Origin: Bacillota bacterium
Lineage (GTDB): Bacteria > Bacillota > Clostridia > Acetivibrionales > DSM-1351
DNA: 8,623 nt
Reading direction: 5' to 3'
Assembly: GCA_023392075.1 (NCBI GenBank)
Contig: JAEVZU010000013.1
Location: forward strand, 1 to 8,623
The position numbers were made by a program, and so were the translations under genes. Under the pieces are notes generated by a model, which was not told the origin of the DNA, ran no database searches, and worked only from the letters and a program-made list of their open reading frames with translations. Positions 1-5,620 of the stretch are shown here, piece after piece. Every line of letters starts with the position of its first letter. Position 1 is the stretch's first letter.

Positions 1-2
1 TG

Positions 3-755
3 ATCAGGGACAAGAATACAAACATTTATGTAGTTGAGAGTAAAACCTCGGCACTGGTCATAGATACCGGTTACGGCCTTTTAAATTTGAAAAGCAAGGT
101 TGAGGAGATAACTGATAAACCTGTAACAGCAGTAGTATTTACACATGGGCATAATGACCATGCGTTTGGAGGACATTATTTCGACAGAGTGTTTATGCAT
201 AAGGATGAAATGCCTGTATTTGAAAGACATTGCAATATTAGAAAACCTCAAATCGGAAAAAGCTCGGCAGGAGAATACAAACTTTCACCTGATAAATTGG
301 ACGAATGGCTCAAAGCAAAACCTGAAATAGATTTTATATCTGTGGGAGATATTGTTGATCTGGGAGACGTCCAGCTTGAAGTAATTTCACTGAAAGGACA
401 TACACCCGGCAGTATCGGCCTGCTGGACAGAAAACACCGCATACTTTTTTCGGGAGACGGACTTAACAATCATATATGGATGCAGCTGGCCGAATCAAGT
501 ACCCTCGAAGAATATCTTGAAATATTGAACAGTACGGATCGGTACCTGGAGGATTTTGATATTATATGTAACGGTCACAGTCTGGAACCGTTACCGCTTA
601 CATTTATTAATGAATTAAAACTGACTCTGTCGGATTTAATCGGCGGAGCAGTGGGTGAACCTTACAACAATCCTGTAGCAAGCGGTATGATATACACCCG
701 CAATGGCTGTGAAGTTGTATACGCACCGGAGAAAATATGGAAGGTTAAACTTTGA
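3..755 (+). CDS. Metallo-beta-lactamase-fold hydrolase, 5'-partial
   Basis: The reading frame is open from the left edge, so the true start lies outside the window; 250 residues are visible. The visible N-terminus (NIYVVES..ALVIDTGYG) is the usual opening strand and turn of this fold, so the TTG at 87 is not the start. Metal-binding motifs are complete: HGHNDH at visible residues 48-53 (H48, H50, D52, H53), H133 in GHTPGS, D152 in FSGDG and H192 in CNGHS. This is a full dinuclear metal site, so an active hydrolase is expected, probably cytoplasmic because no membrane segment is seen. The substrate cannot be named: glyoxalase II-like thioesterases, lactonases and many uncharacterised clostridial hydrolases share these motifs. 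The next gene follows on the same strand after 42 bases with no terminator between, so co-transcription is likely. The family is certain; the specific reaction is unknown. Confidence 0.9.
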   Translation: MRDKNTNIYVVESKTSALVIDTGYGLLNLKSKVEEITDKPVTAVVFTHGHNDHAFGGHYFDRVFMHKDEMPVFERHCNIRKPQIGKSSAGEYKLSPDKLDEWLKAKPEIDFISVGDIVDLGDVQLEVISLKGHTPGSIGLLDRKHRILFSGDGLNNHIWMQLAESSTLEEYLEILNSTDRYLEDFDIICNGHSLEPLPLTFINELKLTLSDLIGGAVGEPYNNPVASGMIYTRNGCEVVYAPEKIWKVKL

Positions 756-785
756 TGTCTGAGCATAGCTTAAAATAAAATGTCC

Positions 786-790
786 GGAGA
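786..790 (+). promoter_or_regulatory. Ribosome binding site fixing the acetyltransferase start
   Basis: GGAGA lies 7 bases before the ATG at 798. The upstream in-frame ATG at 780 is preceded by AT-rich sequence with no Shine-Dalgarno match, and the GGAGA would lie inside that reading frame. The start at 798 is therefore preferred. Confidence 0.7.
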
Positions 791-797
791 TGAAACT

Positions 798-1334
798 ATG
801 AAACAAATTATTTTAAAAACAGGTGAACTGCTGACAATCAGAGAGGCTATGAAAGAAGATGCCCGGTGCGTCCTGGATTGTACTGAAAAAGCCAGCTCTG
901 AGACTGATTTTCTGACTTTTGCTCCCGGAGAATTGCAATTCACTGTCGAAGAGGAAGAACAGTTTTTGGACAACATTTGTAAACTTGACAACTCAATATT
1001 TTTTGTTGCGGAGATATCGGATATTATTGTGGGAACTGCAAGTTTTATGGGTGGTTCCAGGCCCAGGACTGCTCACACAGGAGAGTTTGGAATAAGTATA
1101 CTCAAGGAATACTGGGGAAGAGGAATAGGCTCCGAAATGATCAGATATTTCTTGAAACATTCCAGAAATACCGGTGTTATTAAGAAAGTAAATCTAAGAG
1201 TCAGAAGTGACAATATAACTGCAATCCATCTTTATAAAAAGCTCGGATTTGTTGAATGCGGGAAACTCACAAGAGATTTCAGTATAAATGGTACTTACTA
1301 TGACTCCATATTGATGGAATACGAAATTGATTAA
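798..1334 (+). CDS. GNAT-family N-acetyltransferase
   Basis: A 178-residue protein covering a single GNAT domain, which transfers an acetyl group from acetyl-CoA to an amine. The acetyl-CoA pyrophosphate loop is clear at residues 104-112 (EYWGRGIGS, the R/Q-x-x-G-x-G/A motif of motif A). Motif B follows as N139..AIHLYKKLGF (142-151), the usual asparagine and tyrosine of the active-site region. The C-terminal strand ends in DSILMEYEID, typical of the family. There is no signal peptide or membrane segment, so it should be cytoplasmic. The acceptor cannot be read from the sequence; relatives modify ribosomal protein N-termini, antibiotics, polyamines or amino acids. It lies 42 bases behind the hydrolase gene and is closed by the hairpin at 1335-1386, so it is the last gene of that transcript. 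Confidence 0.88.
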   Translation: MKQIILKTGELLTIREAMKEDARCVLDCTEKASSETDFLTFAPGELQFTVEEEEQFLDNICKLDNSIFFVAEISDIIVGTASFMGGSRPRTAHTGEFGISILKEYWGRGIGSEMIRYFLKHSRNTGVIKKVNLRVRSDNITAIHLYKKLGFVECGKLTRDFSINGTYYDSILMEYEID

Positions 1335-1386
1335 TTAAAAGCCCTGAAGCATATGCTGATTTTCAGCGGAACTTCAGGGCTTTTAA
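1335..1386. terminator. Bidirectional intrinsic terminator between convergent genes
   Basis: TTAAAAGCCCTGAAG (1335-1349) is the exact reverse complement of 1372-1386, giving a 15-bp stem. A second small hairpin sits inside it (GCTGA 1355-1359 with TCAGC 1363-1367). The A-run at the left foot and the T-run at the right foot supply a U-tract in either direction. It can therefore end the hydrolase/acetyltransferase transcript and the ABC transporter transcript arriving from the right. Confidence 0.88.
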
Positions 1387-1428
1387 GTTGAAATATTTGG
1401 TTAAGCGGTAAATATCATACCAAAAAAA

Positions 1429-3261
1429 TTATTTTTTATTTAAAACTGCCGCTCCGGTCTCTTCCTCAAACTGTTTGAGATACAGAGAGTGGTAGTAACC
1501 TTTTTGTCTGAGCAGTTCCTTATGAGTTCCTCTTTCTATGATTTTACCGTTCTTGACCACAAGTATAAGGTCGGCTTTCTTGATGGTAGACAACCTGTGG
1601 GCGATGAGGAAGGAGGTTCTGTTTTTCAATATATGCATTATAGCTTCCTGAATAAGCTGCTCGGTCTGTGTATCAATTGAGGAGGTAGCCTCATCGAGTA
1701 CAAAGATTCGTGGATTGGCTATTATTGCACGTGCAAATGAAATAAGCTGTTTTTCACCAGTGGACAGCCTGTCGCCGCCTTCTCCTATATTTGTATCAAG
1801 GCCGTTTTCCATGTTGTTGATGATCCCGTCTGCAGCCACAATCCTGATGGCGGCTTCAATCTCCTCGTCAGTGGCGTCAAACTTGCCATACCTTATATTT
1901 TCGCGGATGGTTCCCGAAAACAGGTGAGGGCTTTGCAGTACATATCCTATATTGTTGTGAAGCCACAACTGTGAACGTTCTTTGTAGTCTCTGCCGTCAA
2001 TCAATATCTGTCCGCCGGTAGGTTCAAAAAATCTGCAGGCCAGATTTACCAGAGTACTTTTACCTGCTCCGGTTTCGCCGACAATTGCAACTGTAGTTCC
2101 AGCGGGTATTTTCAGATTGAAGTTTGTAAGTATGTATTCATCACCGTCAGGATATTTAAAGGTAACGTCCTTGAATTCAATATCACCATTCAGATGCTCC
2201 CAGTTTTCCTTTTTAGGATTGAAATTGTCACCGTACTTCTCAATAACTTCAGGTGTATCGGTTATTTGAGGCTGGGTTTCCAGCAGGCCGGTAACCCTCT
2301 CTATATTTGCCTGGGTTGACACAAAGTCTGCAAATACGCGGGCAATCTGCTGAATAGGTTCAAATATGCTGATTGCGTAAGTAATAAAGGCTGAAAAGGT
2401 TCCGAAGAAAAGGGGATCTTTTATAGCCAGTTTTCCTCCGCTGACAATTACGAAGCATACCGCCAGGGTACTGAAGGTCAGAACAATAGGTATAAACACT
2501 GCATTAAGTACCGTAGACCTGATGGTATAGTTGTAATAGTTATCAGTTATCACCGAGAATTCCTTAAGGTTTTTATCCTCGATTACCAGAGTTTTTGAGG
2601 TTCTTGCGCCAGTTATTCCTTCATTGAAGGCACCCGTCATCCTTGAGTTTATCTTCCTGATTTTCCTGTTTATATTCAGGATCTTTTTCTGAAAATACAT
2701 TGTGATAATAGCTATAACCGGCAATATGCACATTACAAGCAGGGCCAGCTTTATATTCAATATCAGCATGGCAATAAATACTCCGATTACATAAATTATT
2801 GCCCACAACATGTCAATAAGTCCCCAGGACACCATCTGACCTATACGCCCGGTATCACTCATGACCCTCGCCATCATATATCCTACGGGTGTTGTATTAT
2901 AATATGAGAAGGACAGCTTCTGAAGATGCACAAACAGTGCTCTTCGTATTGCTTTGGCAACATTAAGCTCAACCCTCATTGCATTTTTTATAAAGAATAT
3001 AACAGCCATTGCCTGTGAAAAAAGCAAACAACCGTAAGCTACTGCAAATTTACCGATACCTTCTGTTGATTTGGTGACAATAAAATTATTTATGGCATAA
3101 CGCTGAAACAGCGGATAAACTACATCTATTATCGAAACAAGCACCAGAAATGAAATAGCCGTTACAAAAGCTTTTTTATATTGTTTTACGAAAGGTATTA
3201 TTTTAGCCCAGATTTTAATGGAAAAGGGCTTCTTGTATTCTTCCTCTTCAAAATAAGACAT
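1429..3261 (-). CDS. ABC exporter half-transporter, catalytic subunit (BmrD-like)
   Basis: A 610-residue type IV ABC exporter subunit: about six membrane helices (roughly 30-52, 70-91, 149-168, 171-189, 252-274, 283-303), then an ATPase domain from about 360. Visible motifs are Walker A GETGAGKST (395-403), Q-loop Q443, Walker B ending VLDE with catalytic Glu E524, D-loop SSID (527-530) and switch His H555. The signature is LSTGE (499-503) instead of LSGGQ. An intact Walker B with a degenerate signature is the pattern of the catalytically competent subunit of heterodimeric exporters such as BmrD or TM288. It starts one base inside the stop codon of the upstream partner, so the two are translated together and presumably form a 1:1 plasma-membrane heterodimer. 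Drug or lipid export is the family expectation; the actual substrate is not visible. Confidence 0.93.
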   Translation of the reverse strand: MSYFEEEEYKKPFSIKIWAKIIPFVKQYKKAFVTAISFLVLVSIIDVVYPLFQRYAINNFIVTKSTEGIGKFAVAYGCLLFSQAMAVIFFIKNAMRVELNVAKAIRRALFVHLQKLSFSYYNTTPVGYMMARVMSDTGRIGQMVSWGLIDMLWAIIYVIGVFIAMLILNIKLALLVMCILPVIAIITMYFQKKILNINRKIRKINSRMTGAFNEGITGARTSKTLVIEDKNLKEFSVITDNYYNYTIRSTVLNAVFIPIVLTFSTLAVCFVIVSGGKLAIKDPLFFGTFSAFITYAISIFEPIQQIARVFADFVSTQANIERVTGLLETQPQITDTPEVIEKYGDNFNPKKENWEHLNGDIEFKDVTFKYPDGDEYILTNFNLKIPAGTTVAIVGETGAGKSTLVNLACRFFEPTGGQILIDGRDYKERSQLWLHNNIGYVLQSPHLFSGTIRENIRYGKFDATDEEIEAAIRIVAADGIINNMENGLDTNIGEGGDRLSTGEKQLISFARAIIANPRIFVLDEATSSIDTQTEQLIQEAIMHILKNRTSFLIAHRLSTIKKADLILVVKNGKIIERGTHKELLRQKGYYHSLYLKQFEEETGAAVLNKK

Positions 3262-3275
3262 TAATTACCACCTCC
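3259..3275 (-). promoter_or_regulatory. Overlapping stop/start (TAATG) with embedded ribosome binding site
   Basis: On the minus strand GGAGG (3271-3275) lies 9 bases before the ATG of the second ABC gene (3259-3261), inside the last codons of the first gene. The TAA stop of the first gene (3261-3263) shares one base with that ATG. This is the layout of translational coupling, which would keep two obligate partners in equal amounts. Confidence 0.85.
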
Positions 3276-5111
3276 GGCTGGAGCATTCTGACCGGGTTCC
3301 AACAGTTCGGTTTCCAGACTGCTCTGAATATCGTATATTTTTCTGTAAATTCCATTCTCGTTTTCCAACAGCTCTTTGTGAGTACCCATTTCGGAAATCT
3401 GGCCATCCTCCAGCACCAGTATTACATCTGCGTTCATAAGAGTGGTTATTCTGTGGGATACAAGGATAACCGTGCTGCTGGAAGTATTCTCCTTCAGTGA
3501 GCTGCGTATTTTGGAATCGGTTTCGGAATCAACAGCCGACAGCGAGTCATCAAATATCATGACAGGGGAGTGCTGCATCAGCATTCTTGCGATAGCTACT
3601 CTCTGTTTCTGGCCTCCCGACAGTGTCACTCCGCGCTCGCCTACAATAGTATCATAGCCTTTTGAAAATCCCATAATGGCATCATCCACAGCAGCCACTT
3701 CCGCAAAGTGACGGATCTCTTCAATATTGTTTGTACCTTTAAAGGCATCAATATTCTGCTGGATTGTTTTTGAGAACAGGAAGGGTTCCTGAAGAACAAA
3801 ACCTATATTGCTTCTCAGGTGATTCAGCTTGATCTTTCTGATATCAACACCGCCTATTTCAATCGAACCCTTGTCTTCGGGAAGCTCATAAAGCCTGTCT
3901 AGCAGATACATTATCGTAGACTTTCCCGAACCTGTTCCGCCCAGAATTCCAAAGGTTGTTCCAGCCTTGATTTTGAAAGATATGTTCTTAAGAACAGGTT
4001 TCTGTCCTTCATATTCAAAGGTTACATTCTTAAACTCAATATCCTTGTTCATATGGGGGCTAATTGCATCAGGGGTGTCATTTTCCTGCTCCTCGGATAC
4101 AATTTCCTTTATTCGGCTGAGGGAGACACTTGTTTTACTCATTTCGGAGAGTATACGTCCGAATTGTCTCACAGGCCAAACCAGCATGGAGTTGTAGAAC
4201 ACGAAAACCAGAAACTCTCCAAGTGTGATTACTCCATTGGCGGCTTCAATTGCACCCAGGACGATGATCAACATTACCTGCAACCCTGAAACCAGGTCAC
4301 CGATACCCCAGTATTTGCTGAGCAGGTAACCCAGCTTGATCCAGTAGTTGGCAAAGTAATCATTCTTTGTGTCAAAATTTTCTATCTCATAGGCTTGACG
4401 ACCAAAAGCACGAACAACACGAACTCCTGTAAAGTTCTCCTGAACCATGGCGGAAAGTGCTCCTTCGGCCTCGTCTGCGTATTTAAACCTGTCTGCTATC
4501 TTTTTAAAGAAGATGGCGGAATAGGCTACAACTACAGGAATAAATGCCGTTGCTATAACCGAGAGCTTAACATTCATCATAAACATCAGAGTAAGAGAGA
4601 AGGTGAGCAAAAAAACGGTTCTGACCATTTCAATAAATTGAATGGATAAGAAGTTTTTTATAGTTTCAACATCCGAGGTACAACGTTGAATGATGTCTCC
4701 GGTCTGATTTTTTACATGCCAGCTGTAGGGCAGTTTTTGAATATGGTCGAAAAGGTGATTGCGCAATTTTCTGATAGTACCTTCCGAAGCTTTTGCCATG
4801 CAATACCTGTACAAAAACGTGAATATCCCGGATAAAACAGCCAATAGCAACGATGCTCCGGCACAAAGCAGGAGATTGTCCTTTATGAATTCACTGCCGC
4901 CCTGCCGGTTGATATAATCCAAAAGGAATTTCGGCATGCTTAACTTCTTGGCTCCGCTGATTACGTCAACTATCAATCTTATGACCTGCGGCATCAGGTA
5001 GTTGAACACAATTGCAAGCATGGTGAATATGATTGCAAGTACGTAAAAACATCTAAAGTCTTTTATAAATGTATAAAGCATTTTAAATCTACCTTTATTG
5101 TGGGGCTGCAT
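3261..5111 (-). CDS. ABC exporter half-transporter, degenerate-site subunit (BmrC-like)
   Basis: A 616-residue partner with the same layout: about six membrane helices (roughly 21-45, 74-100, 159-179, 182-201, 268-290, 295-318) and an ATPase domain from about 356. Motifs are Walker A GGTGSGKST (391-399), Q-loop Q441, canonical signature LSGGQ (497-501) and switch His H553. Walker B reads MIFDDS, so Asp D522 stands where the catalytic Glu is expected. This subunit builds the non-hydrolytic ATP site and lends its good signature to the catalytic site of its partner. The ATG at 5111 is chosen because AAAGGAG (5119-5125) lies 7 bases upstream; a second Met at residue 11 has a weaker site. It is the first structural gene of the operon, behind a leader ORF and terminator. 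The C-terminus ends in AGGGN, whose codons carry the partner's ribosome binding site. Confidence 0.93.
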   Translation of the reverse strand: MQPHNKGRFKMLYTFIKDFRCFYVLAIIFTMLAIVFNYLMPQVIRLIVDVISGAKKLSMPKFLLDYINRQGGSEFIKDNLLLCAGASLLLAVLSGIFTFLYRYCMAKASEGTIRKLRNHLFDHIQKLPYSWHVKNQTGDIIQRCTSDVETIKNFLSIQFIEMVRTVFLLTFSLTLMFMMNVKLSVIATAFIPVVVAYSAIFFKKIADRFKYADEAEGALSAMVQENFTGVRVVRAFGRQAYEIENFDTKNDYFANYWIKLGYLLSKYWGIGDLVSGLQVMLIIVLGAIEAANGVITLGEFLVFVFYNSMLVWPVRQFGRILSEMSKTSVSLSRIKEIVSEEQENDTPDAISPHMNKDIEFKNVTFEYEGQKPVLKNISFKIKAGTTFGILGGTGSGKSTIMYLLDRLYELPEDKGSIEIGGVDIRKIKLNHLRSNIGFVLQEPFLFSKTIQQNIDAFKGTNNIEEIRHFAEVAAVDDAIMGFSKGYDTIVGERGVTLSGGQKQRVAIARMLMQHSPVMIFDDSLSAVDSETDSKIRSSLKENTSSSTVILVSHRITTLMNADVILVLEDGQISEMGTHKELLENENGIYRKIYDIQSSLETELLEPGQNAPAGGGN

Positions 5112-5203
5112 ACAAACTCTCCTTTAAAAAAATAGTATCTTAAATAATTGCCGTCTATTTGATATAAGGGGTGAAAACTGGAGATCATACAAAAAAGGGG
5201 AAC

Positions 5204-5233
5204 AAAAAAACACGATACCATAGCATCGTGTTT
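5204..5233 (-). terminator. Intrinsic terminator in the leader of the ABC operon (attenuator)
   Basis: Read on the minus strand, AAACACGATGC (5233-5223) pairs with GTATCGTGTTT (5218-5208) around a UAUG tetraloop: 11 bp, one of them G-U. The T-run continues past the stem (5207-5204) before a G. On the plus strand the hairpin is followed by TTTAAAA, a poor U-tract, so the minus direction is favoured. It ends 93 bases before the ATG of the first ABC gene. No complete upstream gene on this strand needs ending here, only the 12-codon ORF. The site therefore fits an attenuator that must be overcome for the transporter genes to be transcribed. Confidence 0.8.
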
Positions 5234-5331
5234 AAAATATTCTATTTTTGATATTTCAACTCAAATGACGGTTACTTAAGTGTTTGATCCAACACAAGCA
5301 TGCATATAATAAAGCTTGCCTGTTATAGATC
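5226..5331 (-). promoter_or_regulatory. Mutually exclusive RNA hairpins (anti-antiterminator / antiterminator)
   Basis: On the minus-strand RNA, a hairpin directly after the leader ORF pairs GAUC (5331-5328), AACA (5324-5321) and CAAGC (5318-5314) with GCUUG (5299-5295), UGUU (5294-5291) and GAUC (5289-5286). That is 13 pairs, interrupted by a GG bulge and a small internal loop. Part of its 3' arm, UUGUGUU (5297-5291), can instead pair with AACACGA (5232-5226), the 5' arm of the terminator: seven contiguous pairs, one G-U. Only one state can form at a time. The pairings are seen in the sequence; the switching role is inferred, and no folding energies were computed. Confidence 0.55.
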
Positions 5332-5341
5332 CGATATTCAA

Positions 5342-5380
5342 TTATTTACAGAACACCTCATTAAATCTAATTGATAACAT
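5342..5380 (-). CDS. 12-residue leader peptide MLSIRFNEVFCK
   Basis: On the minus strand a 13-codon ORF (ATG at 5380, TAA ending at 5342) encodes MLSIRFNEVFCK. AAAGGAG (5392-5398) lies 11 bases before the ATG: a near-perfect Shine-Dalgarno sequence, slightly far from the start. The stop codon is 10 bases before the hairpin at 5331-5286, and a terminator follows at 5233-5204, before the ABC exporter genes. This is the expected order for a cis-acting leader whose translation state decides termination. The peptide has no run of one amino acid, so amino-acid starvation control is not indicated. Stalling by a ribosome-targeting drug, or simple translation-dependent control, fits better. The precedent is the bmrB leader of B. 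subtilis bmrCD; no sequence similarity is claimed. The peptide itself probably has no function in trans. Confidence 0.6.
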   Translation of the reverse strand: MLSIRFNEVFCK

Positions 5381-5433
5381 CTTTATAAACACTCCTTTCA
5401 CCAGATTAGTATTTTTACTTACCAGGATATGTT

Positions 5434-5458
5434 ATTATACTTGTGTATGTCCTGTCAA
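5434..5458 (-). promoter_or_regulatory. Candidate promoter of the ABC leader (proximal)
   Basis: On the minus strand a perfect TTGACA (5458-5453) is followed by a perfect TATAAT (5439-5434), but only 13 bases separate them, against a usual 16-18. TAACAT (5434-5429) at 18 bases is an alternative, weaker -10. Initiation here would put the leader ribosome binding site about 30 bases into the RNA. The short spacing may mean a regulator is needed, or that one of the two boxes is accidental. Confidence 0.4.
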
Positions 5459-5487
5459 TAGCTGTAATAAATTTGTAAAATAAGTAA

Positions 5488-5527
5488 TCATATTTATAAA
5501 ATTTTAAAACAGATTCTATAAATATGA
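5488..5527. repeat. 11-bp perfect inverted repeat between divergent genes
   Basis: TCATATTTATA (5488-5498) is the exact reverse complement of TATAAATATGA (5517-5527), with an 18-base spacer. It lies midway in the divergent intergenic region, between the proximal promoter of the ABC operon and the start of the DNA glycosylase gene. It could be an operator for a dimeric regulator or a weak RNA hairpin. The repeat is AT-rich in an AT-rich stretch, so part of the match may be chance. Confidence 0.45.
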
Positions 5528-5534
5528 CATACAG

Positions 5535-5563
5535 TTGTCCTATTTGTTATTATAAAATATATA
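5535..5563 (+). promoter_or_regulatory. Weak candidate promoter of the glycosylase gene
   Basis: TTGTCC (5535-5540) and TATATA (5558-5563) are 17 bases apart on the plus strand, each matching the sigma-A consensus at four of six positions. They lie about 60 bases before the start codon. TATAGT (5560-5565) is an alternative -10. The surroundings are so AT-rich that this call is tentative. Confidence 0.3.
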
Positions 5564-5578
5564 GTAAAATATTAACAA
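5549..5578 (-). promoter_or_regulatory. Candidate promoter of the ABC leader (distal)
   Basis: On the minus strand TTGTTA (5578-5573) is followed after 18 bases by a perfect TATAAT (5554-5549). It overlaps the candidate plus-strand promoter of the glycosylase gene, so the two directions could compete. Use of this site would add about 115 bases to the leader and put the inverted repeat at 5488-5527 inside the RNA. Confidence 0.35.
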
Positions 5579-5620
5579 AAGCTGTTTCCAAATTGAAAAG
5601 ACGGAAGAAAAGAGGTCAAC

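Noticed and set aside
87..89. TTG as the start of the metallo-beta-lactamase-fold gene
   Set aside because: The reading frame is open to the left edge, and the residues before it (ALVIDTGYG) are typical of this fold's N-terminus. The gene is simply cut by the window.
780..797. Longer acetyltransferase start at ATG 780
   Set aside because: There is no ribosome binding site before 780, while GGAGA sits 7 bases before the ATG at 798.
5204..5233. Terminator of a rightward transcript
   Set aside because: On the plus strand the stem is followed by TTTAAAA, and no rightward gene ends before it; the U-tract favours the minus direction.
5276..5305. Second short minus-strand ORF (9 codons, MHACVGSNT) in the exporter leader
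   Set aside because: It has no ribosome binding site and lies within the 3' arm of the leader hairpin.
5204..5398. T-box or known metabolite riboswitch in the exporter leader
   Set aside because: I saw no T-box sequence or known aptamer core. The short ORF with a good ribosome binding site and the three-segment pairing explain the region better.
5430..5554. Repeated TGTTATTATA (5430-5439 and 5545-5554)
   Set aside because: A 10-base AT-rich match in an AT-rich spacer. Each copy overlaps a minus-strand TATAAT, so the similarity is explained by promoter-like composition.
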